The notes: generated by a model from the letters alone, not told the origin. 64,000 nt of DNA from Candidatus Iainarchaeum sp. (GCA_016699555.1 CP064981.1:868001-932000), one strand, 5' to 3'; positions 8,298 through 16,661 are shown, counted from the first letter of the stretch. Numbers and translations are program-made.

Positions 8298-9187
8298 TAG
8301 ACCACCCTGTGCTGGCGGATGGAGTGAGCGAGCGTAACGTTGGATTTCGCCATGTCAATGGAATAAACGACCATGTCCCTTCCCGCTTTCTTGGCCTGAT
8401 ATAATTTCTTGTCCGCCATTTCCGCGAGCGTCCGCGTGTCCTCGCCCTTCTTAACTTGGTGCGCCCCTGCACTAAACGTGAAAAGTTTTCCCTTGAGCGT
8501 TGAGCGCACGACTTCCTCGCGTTGGAACGAAGCGACTAACTCGCGGTTGAGCATCAAGGCAAACGTTCGAGCGTGGCGCTCGTCCCGAGGAATCGCAACC
8601 GTAATTTCTTCCCCACCATATCGCCCAGCAAATCCCTTGAATTGTTTGGACACCTTATTCACGGCCTGGGCAAAAAACTTCAGAGCAATATCTCCCGCCA
8701 AGTGACCATGCTCATCATTAATTTTTTTGAAAAAATCAACATCCAAAATAATGTACGTGAGGGGCTTTCCTTTTCGTTCTTTAATCCATTCTCCTAAAAC
8801 ACTGAAAAATTTGGCCTTGTTGTAGAGCATGGACAGCATGGGGTCGCGTTCCGCCAAGCGAGTGGTCTGACGATGGATCAGATCGTGCAAACGATTGGCC
8901 TTGGATTCGATCTTTTCACGCAAGCGCAAATACTCTTCCTTGGAAAGACGGCCTTTCTTGAACGCATCCGCAAGGCGGCGCTGCATGCGCGCGCTGGCCT
9001 CTGCCGTGCGACGTGCCCCGCGGGTCAACACATCCGAGCCGGCGATCGTGAGATACTCCTTCCCATTCGCGCGCACCTTGCGACGAATAGGCGCAACCAA
9101 CGGCGTTTGGACGAATCCGAATTTCTTCCCGCGACCCTTCGCTGCGACGCGCACGCGCGCGGTGAGCGGCTTTTTGCTGATGGCCAT
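8297..9187 (-). CDS. GGDEF-domain protein, putative diguanylate cyclase
   Basis: A 296-residue protein with a basic N-terminal region, a helical linker (about 60-115) and a full GGDEF domain at 115-280. Metal/substrate residues are present (ILDVDFFKKINDEHGH at 147-162, LAGDIALKF). The signature loop at 191-195 reads GGEEI rather than GGDEF or GGEEF. The C-terminal pattern ADKKLYQAKKAGRDMVVY is typical. The inhibitory RxxD site appears lost (QFKG at the matching place). No membrane or sensor domain is seen. The ATG at 9187 is chosen because a TATA box lies 24-30 bases upstream. Activity is not proven. Confidence 0.85.
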   Translation of the reverse strand: MAISKKPLTARVRVAAKGRGKKFGFVQTPLVAPIRRKVRANGKEYLTIAGSDVLTRGARRTAEASARMQRRLADAFKKGRLSKEEYLRLREKIESKANRLHDLIHRQTTRLAERDPMLSMLYNKAKFFSVLGEWIKERKGKPLTYIILDVDFFKKINDEHGHLAGDIALKFFAQAVNKVSKQFKGFAGRYGGEEITVAIPRDERHARTFALMLNRELVASFQREEVVRSTLKGKLFTFSAGAHQVKKGEDTRTLAEMADKKLYQAKKAGRDMVVYSIDMAKSNVTLAHSIRQHRVV

Positions 9188-9210
9188 ATATCCGAAGAGG
9201 GGCACGCGCC

Positions 9211-9217
9211 TATATAA
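9211..9217. promoter_or_regulatory. Single TATA box shared by divergent GGDEF and arcC genes
   Basis: TATATAA sits 24-30 bases from both start codons (9187 on minus, 9241 on plus). The 53-base gap between the genes has no second TATA candidate that fits both spacings, so one palindromic TATA probably directs transcription both ways. Confidence 0.55.
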
Positions 9218-9240
9218 ATTCGGACTCATTCCCTTGCAAA

Positions 9241-10167
9241 ATGAAACCCCCTATTGTGATTGCGCTGGGCGGGAATGCGCTTATCCAGCACCACCAGCTC
9301 GGCGATTTTCGCCAACAATTGGAGAATGTCTCCAAGGTATGCGAGTTGATCGCGGAAACCATCCCCAAGAACCAACCGATCGTCATTACGCACGGAAATG
9401 GACCGCAAGTGGGGAATCTCGAGCTGCAGATGAAAGCGCTCTCTCCAAAGATTCCTTCGATGCCATTGGATGTGGAAACGGCCATGACCCAAGGACAAAT
9501 CGGCCACATGCTCTTTTTTGGATTAGATTGGTTTTTCCCCAAGAAAGAAATCTCAATCGTAGGAACACATGTAGAAGTCGCGCACAACGACCCCGCGTTC
9601 GCGAACCCGTCCAAGCCCATCGGCCCATGGTATGGCAAGAAAGAAATGCAAACGCTCAAGCAGCAACGCATCCCCCTCTTCCATGATCCCAAAAAGGGGT
9701 GGCGGCGCGTGGTGCCTTCTCCCATGCCAAAGCGCATCATTTCTCTCCCCACTATCCGCGCGCTCTTGGAAAAAAACCACATCGTCATCGCCTGCGGCGG
9801 AGGAGGAATTCCGGTGATGCGGAAAGGAAACTATTGGCATGGCGCGGAAGCCGTCATCGACAAGGACTTGAGCTCGCAAGTACTGGCCAATTCCTTGCAC
9901 GCCAAACAATTCGTCATGCTCACGGATGAGGATTATGCGTATTTGGGTTATTCCACCAAGCATCCGCTGCCGATCAAATCCATCACCCCTGCGATTGCCG
10001 AACAACATCTCGCGCAAGGGGAATTCGGAAAAGGCAGCATGCACCCCAAGGTGCTCGCGGGAATCCGCTTCGTGCGCAATGGGGGAAAAGAAGCCTTCAT
10101 CGGGCACACGCAAGAATTAGACAACATCCTGCAATACGAAAGCGGCACGTGCGTCCGCAAGGAGTGA
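9241..10167 (+). CDS. arcC: Carbamate kinase
   Basis: Catalyses the reversible reaction carbamoyl phosphate + ADP = ATP + carbamate + CO2/NH3 chemistry. The 308-residue length is normal for the family. Landmarks are ALGGNAL near residue 8, ITHGNGPQVGN near 49-59, ACGGGGIPV near 184 and DKDLSSQVLA near 208, all amino-acid-kinase fold motifs. Its stop overlaps the start of the carbamoyltransferase gene, so the two enzymes are co-expressed. No arginine deiminase gene is in the window. Confidence 0.95.
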   Translation: MKPPIVIALGGNALIQHHQLGDFRQQLENVSKVCELIAETIPKNQPIVITHGNGPQVGNLELQMKALSPKIPSMPLDVETAMTQGQIGHMLFFGLDWFFPKKEISIVGTHVEVAHNDPAFANPSKPIGPWYGKKEMQTLKQQRIPLFHDPKKGWRRVVPSPMPKRIISLPTIRALLEKNHIVIACGGGGIPVMRKGNYWHGAEAVIDKDLSSQVLANSLHAKQFVMLTDEDYAYLGYSTKHPLPIKSITPAIAEQHLAQGEFGKGSMHPKVLAGIRFVRNGGKEAFIGHTQELDNILQYESGTCVRKE

Positions 10168-11195
10168 TGGAAATGAAGACAACGCATTCACACCACCAAA
10201 AGGAAATGAAACCCATTAACCGGAAGGCATTGCGCGCGATGCGGGGGAAGGACTTCCTCAACACTACTCACTATTCCCGGGAACAATTGGAGGCACTGCA
10301 CGCGCTGGCATTCCAACTCAAGCACGCGCACCTCTATGGGAGTGGAACGCCTCCACTATTGGAGGGGAAGACCCTCGCCATGGTATTCGAGAAACCCTCC
10401 ACGCGCACGCGTGTCTCGTTCGAGGCAGGCATGTTCGGATTAGGAGGGCATGCGCTCTATCTGGATGCACAAAAGACCCAGATGTCGCGCTCGGAGGACT
10501 GGCAGGACACCGCACGGACGCTTTCGGGTTACACGGATGCGATTATGGCGCGCGTGTATGAGCAGCGCACCCTGGAAACGCTTGCAAAATACTCTCCCAA
10601 GCCCGTGATCAATGGCCTCTCCAATTCCCTGCATCCCTGCCAAATACTCTCCGATCTCTTCACGATCCGCGAGCACTTCGGAAAGCTGGAGGGAGTGCAT
10701 GTGATGTATTCCGGCGTCGTGGATAATGTAGCATACTCCCTTGCTTTGGGATGCGCCCAACTCGGCGTGGATTTTACGCTTGCCACCCCACGCATGTTCC
10801 ATACCAACCAAGCCATTTGGAAGCAAGCCCAAACCATTGCAAAGAAATCCGGCTCGCTGATGCAGCATTTCGATTCCATGCCTCCTGCAAAAGTGCTGAA
10901 GAGCGTGCATGTCGCTTACACGGACGAATGGGAGAGCATGCACATGAAGCTCGACAAGGCCAAACTCTTTCCCACCCTTTCCAAATACCAAGTCAATGAG
11001 AAATTGCTCGCCCAGTGCGCGAAGGGAGCGATGGCGATGCATTGCTTGCCGGCCATCAAGGGAGAAGAAGTCAATTCGAGCGTCATGTACAGCAAGCACT
11101 CTCTGGTATGGCCACAAGCCCAGAACAGGATGTATGTGCAGCAAGCGCTGCTCGTGGCGCTACTCGGCGATTTGGATTCCAAATCATCGGAGTAA
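10167..11195 (+). CDS. argF: Ornithine carbamoyltransferase
   Basis: Interconverts ornithine + carbamoyl phosphate and citrulline + phosphate. In this 342-residue protein the carbamoyl-phosphate motif STRTR is at about residues 78-82, HPCQ (the ornithine-type signature; aspartate enzymes have HPTQ) at 156-159, the ornithine loop TDEWESM near 250, and HCLPA near 285. The start ATG at 10167 overlaps the arcC stop; an upstream in-frame ATG (10149) lies inside arcC. With ArcC it could yield ATP from citrulline or feed arginine synthesis; sequence does not decide the direction. Confidence 0.95.
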   Translation: MEMKTTHSHHQKEMKPINRKALRAMRGKDFLNTTHYSREQLEALHALAFQLKHAHLYGSGTPPLLEGKTLAMVFEKPSTRTRVSFEAGMFGLGGHALYLDAQKTQMSRSEDWQDTARTLSGYTDAIMARVYEQRTLETLAKYSPKPVINGLSNSLHPCQILSDLFTIREHFGKLEGVHVMYSGVVDNVAYSLALGCAQLGVDFTLATPRMFHTNQAIWKQAQTIAKKSGSLMQHFDSMPPAKVLKSVHVAYTDEWESMHMKLDKAKLFPTLSKYQVNEKLLAQCAKGAMAMHCLPAIKGEEVNSSVMYSKHSLVWPQAQNRMYVQQALLVALLGDLDSKSSE

Positions 11196-11197
11196 TG

Positions 11198-11212
11198 TCG
11201 GATCGAATCCGA
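11198..11212. promoter_or_regulatory. Short palindrome after argF
   Basis: TCGGAT/ATCCGA arms around CGA lie just after the argF stop and 11 bases before a TATA-like TTTTTATA (11223-11230) that would serve the downstream diadenylate cyclase. It could be an operator or a transcript-end hairpin. Confidence 0.35.
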
Positions 11213-11283
11213 AAGGGTTTCATTTTTATAGGCGAATTTTCTCCAACTGCTATTCCCATTTCCAATCGTAGAGCCCGATACGT

Positions 11284-12015
11284 ATGCCATCCAAAGCAAT
11301 CGCCAAAACATCCGACACGCTCCTGAGCATGATCACGGGCACGGGCCAGACGCAATTGCAGATGGACGCCAAAGAGTTCGCTAAGATAATAAAGACCCAA
11401 GAGAATCCAAAAAAACTCAAGCGCATGCAGCAAATCCAAAAGCTCTGCATCGACATGGCCATTGAGATTGTGAAAGCCGGCGAGGGTGGACTATTCGTGA
11501 TCGGCGAAACCAAGCACTTCTCCACGCTATTCCCCAACTTCTTCGAAAACCAAGAAGTGAGCGTGTTCGATAAGGGGATGAATAAAGTTCTTGTGAAACT
11601 CGGGCAAATCGACGGCGCAGTCGTCATCAACTCCTCCGGGAAGATCCTCGCGTATGGTGCGCATCTCTCGCGCCAAGCCCCCTTGCAAGGACATGGGACG
11701 CGACATGCAGCCGCAAAGGGAATTTCCACCCAACCCGGCATCACGGCCGTATTGGCATCGCAAGAAGGAAAGGTCGTGCGCATTTTCAAAAACGGAGTGC
11801 AGCTCATCGAGATCAACCCCTACACGAAGGGAGTGGAAACCCAAATGGAGAAAGTGGTCTCTTTCATCAACCGCCCCGAAGCAGCACTCGTAACAGGAGC
11901 CGCCGTTGGAAGCACAGTGTTAGGGGTTGCGCTATTGCCGGGCATTGTCGTGTTCGCGGGAAGCTATTACATCGCGAACAGAATATTCAACTTCGCAAAA
12001 GATGTCAAGAAGTAA
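11284..12015 (+). CDS. dacZ: Diadenylate cyclase (DisA_N/DAC domain, DacZ-like)
   Basis: Predicted to make cyclic di-AMP from ATP. In this 243-residue protein the DAC domain covers about residues 60-180, with the catalytic DGA at 110-112 (QIDGAVVI), GAHL near 125 and GTRH at 138-141. The usual Arg after RH is Ala (RHAAA). An N-terminal helical region precedes it, and a C-terminal hydrophobic segment (201-231) could anchor it to the membrane. A TATA-like box near 11223 leaves a leader of about 30 bases. The family is known in euryarchaea; nothing here shows the effector. Confidence 0.88.
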   Translation: MPSKAIAKTSDTLLSMITGTGQTQLQMDAKEFAKIIKTQENPKKLKRMQQIQKLCIDMAIEIVKAGEGGLFVIGETKHFSTLFPNFFENQEVSVFDKGMNKVLVKLGQIDGAVVINSSGKILAYGAHLSRQAPLQGHGTRHAAAKGISTQPGITAVLASQEGKVVRIFKNGVQLIEINPYTKGVETQMEKVVSFINRPEAALVTGAAVGSTVLGVALLPGIVVFAGSYYIANRIFNFAKDVKK

Positions 12016-12033
12016 ACTAGCAGAACACTGCAC

Positions 12034-12423
12034 TCATTTGCGCTTCATTCTCTTGTGGGAATGCAACTTAGCGTTTTCCTCCATCCGCAGGATATCTTTC
12101 GTGCGATGCCCCGCCAGCATGCGCTCGGCAGTCGCTTTTCTTACTGCGGCACGCATGTCTGCCTTCGGGAACAACTTTAGCAATTCACGCGGGGGAGCTC
12201 CTTGGCGCAAGAGCATATCCAGTGGATGTCCATTCTGCAATAGTTCTGCGGCCGAAAAACGCGTGCGCGCGACTTGATAGGACACCCCATGATGCATGGC
12301 ATAGAAACCCGTGCCCGAGTTCTTTGCGGTCGAACGACTCCGTGCGCGCGAGCGCTCATACTCCGCACGCGCACGCATGCGATTCATATTCTTTACAGAA
12401 CGCTTGCTCAAGGGTTTAGGCAT
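12034..12423 (-). CDS. Small basic orphan protein
   Basis: A 129-residue, Arg/Lys-rich protein. Residues 1-45 are a positively charged, probably disordered tail. Residues 50-105 contain spaced Leu-Gly units (AAELLQNGHPLDMLLRQG, APPRELLKLF) that look like two or three short helical repeats, followed by a helix and a basic end (HKRMKRK). The ATG at 12423 is chosen because the 26 preceding in-frame residues are a hydrophobic stretch that overlaps the opposite promoter region. No family is recognised. Confidence 0.5.
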   Translation of the reverse strand: MPKPLSKRSVKNMNRMRARAEYERSRARSRSTAKNSGTGFYAMHHGVSYQVARTRFSAAELLQNGHPLDMLLRQGAPPRELLKLFPKADMRAAVRKATAERMLAGHRTKDILRMEENAKLHSHKRMKRK

Positions 12424-12489
12424 ATGCAGAGAGAGGTGAAAAGCGACTATAAAAAACCCCATTAAATAGCCCAGAGGCATCATTGCGAG

Positions 12490-12993
12490 ATGAGAATCCA
12501 TGTGAGTCCTCGCCGCATAGTTAAACGCATTACCGATAAGATTGCAGGAGGGAAAAACATCCGCCGCAAGCCCAATCAGATAATAGCCGCAAAACGTGAA
12601 CTCATTTCCACGACGCTCCCCTTAACTCCAAAAAATATTCGCACCACCATTCGCTCGCGCAATTATGCCGCGAGGTTAGCGCATAGCCGACTCGCACAAT
12701 TGCGTTCGATGAAAAAAGTGCTAGCCGAAAATCCTGCGAGGGCACAACGCTTTATTGAACTCGCAACGAATGAAGAGAAACCGGAACAGGCCAGAATATA
12801 CTGGTGGATTGCTGAACAGTTACTAGATTCCGAACCAGGGATCAAAAGCATGGCATGGATCAAACAGCTCATCCGTGACATGAGGGATCCACAAAAAAGA
12901 AAGCAACGTATCGCCGAACTCAAACAACCATTCATTCCTGAAGGGATATTGAAACAATTCATCGAAGAGCAGAAGAAACAAAAACCAAAATAA
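12490..12993 (+). CDS. Basic helical protein, unknown function
   Basis: A 167-residue protein with about 60 basic N-terminal residues and a helical C-terminal part (ARAQRFIELATNEEKPEQAR, IYWWIAEQLLDSEPG). It is divergent from the small basic gene on the minus strand, with 66 bases between the starts. The stretch resembles helical-repeat folds, but no family is recognised. Together with the proteins at 3207, 12034, 24078, 37074 and 53621 it belongs to a set of basic orphan proteins in this window. Confidence 0.5.
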   Translation: MRIHVSPRRIVKRITDKIAGGKNIRRKPNQIIAAKRELISTTLPLTPKNIRTTIRSRNYAARLAHSRLAQLRSMKKVLAENPARAQRFIELATNEEKPEQARIYWWIAEQLLDSEPGIKSMAWIKQLIRDMRDPQKRKQRIAELKQPFIPEGILKQFIEEQKKQKPK

Positions 12994-13027
12994 TACGTTT
13001 GAATTATTCAACCTGAGAGAAAAAATG

Positions 13028-13077
13028 GGGTGTCGCGAAGCGATACCCATTCTCGGTCCAACCCGTCAAAATGGGTT
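13028..13077 (-). repeat. Mosaic hairpin repeat, copy 2 (A and B stems)
   Basis: Read on the minus strand from the tRNA-Pro(CGG) 3' end, stem A AACCC/GGGTT (13060-13077) begins one base behind the discriminator. The spacer GGACCGAGAA follows, then stem B, whose arms read GGGTGTCGC and GCGATACCC on the plus strand with loop GAA (13028-13048). Stem sequences differ from copy 1 but the spacer and order are the same. Confidence 0.75.
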
Positions 13078-13151
13078 TGAGGCGGGGGAGATTTGAACTC
13101 CCGTCTGCAACTCCCGAAGCTGCAATCCTAACCAGGCTAGACGACCGCCCC
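13078..13151 (-). tRNA. tRNA-Pro(CGG)
   Basis: The acceptor arms are GGGGCGG and CCGCCTC. The anticodon stem GCAGC/GTTGC (one G-T pair) holds loop TTCGGGA, giving anticodon CGG. The T loop is TTCAAAT and the discriminator is A. The D arm is identical to that of tRNA-Pro(GGG) at 2983. No intron or encoded CCA. Confidence 0.94.
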
Positions 13152-13382
13152 AACTGTCCCGGCAGTTGACACCGGTATCAGGGTATTGTAACACAATACC
13201 CTTCCACTTTTTGATCAACCTTTTTTCTAAAAAGGTTGCTACGACGACCACCCTACCGTGTTTCGACCAGCGGCACCGATATCCAGGTACCATTTCGACT
13301 AAAATGGCACCTGTCCGTTTTGATCAATCTTTTGCTAAAAGATTGCTACGATGACCACCCCAGAACCTTTTGAAAAAGGTTC
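13151..13382 (+). repeat. Mosaic hairpin array, copy 3 (tandem B-C units)
   Basis: Upstream of tRNA-Pro(CGG) and filling most of the 333-base gap before the MFS gene are six hairpins: CAACTG/CAGTTG (13151-13168), GGGTATTGT/ACAATACCC (13181-13201), CAACC/GGTTG around T and A runs (13216-13238), AGGT-CCATTT/AAATGG-ACCT (13285-13312), CAATC/GATTG (13325-13345) and GAACC/GGTTC (13363-13382). The linkers GCTACGACGACCACCC and GCTACGATGACCACCC recur about 107 bases apart while the stems change in paired positions. Confidence 0.78.
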
Positions 13383-13484
13383 ATCAAAACCAAGAGGTTT
13401 CGAAGCAAAGAACACTTACGCGTCCTTAACCACATACGAGAGGATTCGCGCGGTTTTTTAAAACGCTAATGGTTGCTTGAGGCT

Positions 13485-14705
13485 ATGGCCGATCTCGCGA
13501 CACGCTACAAGCGCATTACCGCCGTGTACGCGGCCTTTTCCCTGGCATCGGTGATCCCCAGCGCCGTCTTTGCAGTCTATCTCGCCCAGAAGGGATTGGA
13601 CCCCGTGATATTGGGAATCATCCTCTCCTCATTCTCATTCGGGAGCATCTTCATCGCACCCATCATCGGGAGTATTTCCGATAACATGGGGCGGAAGCCC
13701 GTGATCCTGGCAGGGATTGCGCTCGAAGCATTGGCGACGCTCATGTACTTGCTCGGCACGGACGCCATCACCATCTTCCTCGCACGCTTGTTGGATGCGC
13801 TCGGGTACTTTGCAGTGGTGCTGGTGGCCATCGCCAAGCTCGAAGACCTGCTATCGGACTCCGATCACAAGAGCGAGCAAGTGGGCAAGAGCCTGAGCAT
13901 CGCCCAAATCGGACACGTCGTTGGACCCCTCATCGGGGGCGTGCTCGCGGATGCGTTCTTCATCGAACTGCCATTCCTCTCTACGATCTTCATGCTCGTG
14001 GTGCTATTCTGGGTGTACTCGGCGATCCCCAAAACGGCCCCGCCACAACCACCCCTGCTACGGCTGACATTCAATCCGATTCCGGCGCTACGGCAATTCC
14101 TTTCCGAGCGGGTGTTCAGGGGACTCGCTGCATTAGGGATGGCCCATCAGAGTGTGGTGCCGGCATTCCTGATATTCATCCCCATCCACCTCATCCAAGA
14201 CCTGCACCTCAGCTTTACGCATGTGGGTGTTGCATTATTCGTGCAAGCCATCCCGATGCTCTTCCAATTCTATGGGGGAAAGCTCTCGGATAAGCTGGGG
14301 AGCCGTAAGGTCACATTCATCGGAAGCGGATTCACGTGCTTGGCGCTGTTCGGGATCGCATTCGCTCCATCATTCGAGTGGTTGCTAGTAGCGTTACTCG
14401 TCCATGGACTCGGGACCAGCCTCTGGAATGTGAGCGCGCTATCGTATCTTTCGCAGTTCGGAGAAAAGAACAAGCAAGAGGCCACGTACTTGGGAAGCTT
14501 CATCTCCCTCTCCAAAGTAGGGGCATTCATCGCATTCCTGCTGAGCGGGTTCATCGTCCAGGCACATGGTTTTTCGGCCTTATTCCAAGTCATCGGATTG
14601 ACGCTGGGATTCGGCATCACCTATGCCCTGGGCGCCGACGAAGTACGGCATCGGTTCGTGGAACCACCCATCAATGTGATGCGCAACTTCATCCATTGGC
14701 GCTAG
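13485..14705 (+). CDS. MFS transporter
   Basis: A 406-residue polytopic membrane protein with about twelve hydrophobic helices. The MFS A-motif appears between helices 2 and 3 (GSISDNMGRKPVILAG, about residues 63-78) and is weakly repeated in the second half (GGKLSDKLGSRKVTFIG, about 265-281). These proteins export or import small molecules by proton coupling, and the family often includes drug efflux pumps; no substrate can be read from sequence. The ATG at 13485 is used; a TTG twelve bases earlier is in frame. Confidence 0.9.
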   Translation: MADLATRYKRITAVYAAFSLASVIPSAVFAVYLAQKGLDPVILGIILSSFSFGSIFIAPIIGSISDNMGRKPVILAGIALEALATLMYLLGTDAITIFLARLLDALGYFAVVLVAIAKLEDLLSDSDHKSEQVGKSLSIAQIGHVVGPLIGGVLADAFFIELPFLSTIFMLVVLFWVYSAIPKTAPPQPPLLRLTFNPIPALRQFLSERVFRGLAALGMAHQSVVPAFLIFIPIHLIQDLHLSFTHVGVALFVQAIPMLFQFYGGKLSDKLGSRKVTFIGSGFTCLALFGIAFAPSFEWLLVALLVHGLGTSLWNVSALSYLSQFGEKNKQEATYLGSFISLSKVGAFIAFLLSGFIVQAHGFSALFQVIGLTLGFGITYALGADEVRHRFVEPPINVMRNFIHWR

Positions 14706-14759
14706 TCCTGCACGCATCGCCTTCGTCTTTTAAACTTGGCCCGACTCCTCATAGATAGT

Positions 14760-16661
14760 ATGCCCAATCCCCCCGGAAGCGATTCTTTTCCCGTGACATG
14801 CGGTCTTGAGGTCCACCAGCAATTGGATACCGGAAAACTGTTCTGCCGCTGCCCGACGAAACTCAGCGATGCACCGGCACAGACCACTTTCCACCGCCAG
14901 CTGCACGCAGTCGCGTCGGAATTCGGGGAATTCGATGTGGCGGCGCTCGAGGCCATCGGAAAGGAACAGACCTACCACTACCAAGCACTGCACGAGAGCG
15001 CGTGTCTCGTGGAGGCGGATGACGAACCCCCGCACGGAATGGACGCGAACGCGCTCAAGACCGCCATGGAAGTCTCGCTCTTATGCCACAGCACGCTCGT
15101 GGACAAGATCCTGGTGATGCGCAAGACGGTACTGGACGGCAGCAACACCTCCGGATTCCAACGCACCGCACTCATCAGCATGGGCGGACAACTGGAGTTG
15201 CAAGATGGAAAAGTCATCCGCATCCAAAACCTCATGCTCGAAGAAGACTCATGCAGGCCCGTCGAACGGAAAGACCACGAGGTCACGTATCGCTTGGATC
15301 GATTAGGGTTTCCGCTGATCGAACTATCGACGATGCCGGACATCCACTCCCCGCAACAAGCGAAAGAGACCGCACTCAAGATGGGAGAGATCCTGCGCAT
15401 CACGGGAAGGGTCAAGCGCGGACTTGGAACAATCCGTCAAGACATCAACATCTCCGTCCCCGGCGGCGCGCGTGTGGAATTGAAAGGGGTGCAGGAAGTG
15501 GAGTTGATCGACGAGTATGTGCGCAGGGAAATGCACCGCCAGAATATGCTATTGCACGTCAAGCACGAACTGACCCAGAAAGGGCTCACGCGCGAACTCA
15601 TCCACCAACAATTCCCCTTAGATGCTTCTCCCGCGCTCAAGGGCAGTACGTCCAAGATCATCCAGAACGGGCTGCAGAATCACCATTCCATAATCGCGTT
15701 GCGCCTCCCGCTGATGCACGGGTATATGGGTAAGGAAATCCAACCCGATCGACGCGTGGGAACCGAGGTATCCAATTACGTGAAAGCCCGCGCACATGGA
15801 ATGGGCATTTTGCACGGCGATGAGCTGCCCAAATTCGAAATCACCGCAAAAGAAGTGACAGCCGTGCGAAAGCTCGTGATGGCGAATGAGAAGGACAGCT
15901 TTGCATTGATGGTAGGAACGCCCGAGCGTTGCGCGAAGGCCGTCGAAGTCATCAAGCAGCGCGTTGCGATGCTGTTGGAAGGCATCCCCATGGAAGTACG
16001 CGGTGCCCTCGAGGGAGGCAATTCGGAGTATCTACGCCCCATGCCCGGGGCCGCACGCATGTATCCGGAAACGGACGAGCAAGCCATGGTTATTTCCTCC
16101 CAGCAATTGCAATCCTTGCAACAACAATTACCTCGTTTTGCGGCCCAGCGAAAGCAATTCTATGTGCAAAAAGGCTTGAGCGAGAAGCTCGCGGAAGAAA
16201 TGAAGCTCGACAACCGCGCGCGTTTCTTCGAGCGATTGATCGAGAAGGGGTATAATCCCACCATCGCCGCCACGCTGCTGCTCGACACCCTCAACATCGT
16301 ACGAAGAGAAAACCCGCGCGTGGATGAGTTGAATGAAATGCAATTAGAGAGCTTGCTGGACGCGCAAAAGAGCGGAACGGTATTGCGCGATCAATTCGTG
16401 GAAATCGTGAAAGCATGGGCCAGTAACCCCCACTACACGCTGACGGAACTATTGCACAAATTGAATTTCCAGAACGCCTCCTCGGAAGAAGTCAATCAGA
16501 TCATCGAACAAATCGTGGAAAAGAATATGGCGCTAGTGATTGTGAAGAAGATGGACGCCCAAACCCCATTGATGGGCCATGCCATGAAAGCGCTACGCGG
16601 AAAAGCAAGCGGACAAACGATTGCGGCAGCGTTGCAGGCCGCGATCAAGAAGAGGATTTAA
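14760..16661 (+). CDS. gatE: Glutamyl-tRNA(Gln) amidotransferase subunit E
   Basis: GatE recognises mis-acylated Glu-tRNA(Gln) and, with GatD, converts it to Gln-tRNA(Gln), the archaeal route to tRNA-Gln charging. The 633-residue protein begins with the GatB/E signature TCGLEVHQQLDTGKLFCRCP, contains the kinase-like block LEEDSCRP and the family stretch GLGTIRQDINISVPGG (residues 219-234), an AspRS-like insert in the middle, and a C-terminal YqeY-like tail (about 530-633). The ATG at 14760 is used. GatD is not in this window. A tRNA-Gln gene lies 1.3 kb downstream. Confidence 0.95.
   Translation: MPNPPGSDSFPVTCGLEVHQQLDTGKLFCRCPTKLSDAPAQTTFHRQLHAVASEFGEFDVAALEAIGKEQTYHYQALHESACLVEADDEPPHGMDANALKTAMEVSLLCHSTLVDKILVMRKTVLDGSNTSGFQRTALISMGGQLELQDGKVIRIQNLMLEEDSCRPVERKDHEVTYRLDRLGFPLIELSTMPDIHSPQQAKETALKMGEILRITGRVKRGLGTIRQDINISVPGGARVELKGVQEVELIDEYVRREMHRQNMLLHVKHELTQKGLTRELIHQQFPLDASPALKGSTSKIIQNGLQNHHSIIALRLPLMHGYMGKEIQPDRRVGTEVSNYVKARAHGMGILHGDELPKFEITAKEVTAVRKLVMANEKDSFALMVGTPERCAKAVEVIKQRVAMLLEGIPMEVRGALEGGNSEYLRPMPGAARMYPETDEQAMVISSQQLQSLQQQLPRFAAQRKQFYVQKGLSEKLAEEMKLDNRARFFERLIEKGYNPTIAATLLLDTLNIVRRENPRVDELNEMQLESLLDAQKSGTVLRDQFVEIVKAWASNPHYTLTELLHKLNFQNASSEEVNQIIEQIVEKNMALVIVKKMDAQTPLMGHAMKALRGKASGQTIAAALQAAIKKRI

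Noticed and set aside
13181..13382. Possible CRISPR array
   Set aside because: The repeated units are two, about 107 bases apart, with changing hairpins. No constant 24-40 base repeat with unique spacers and no cas genes are present.
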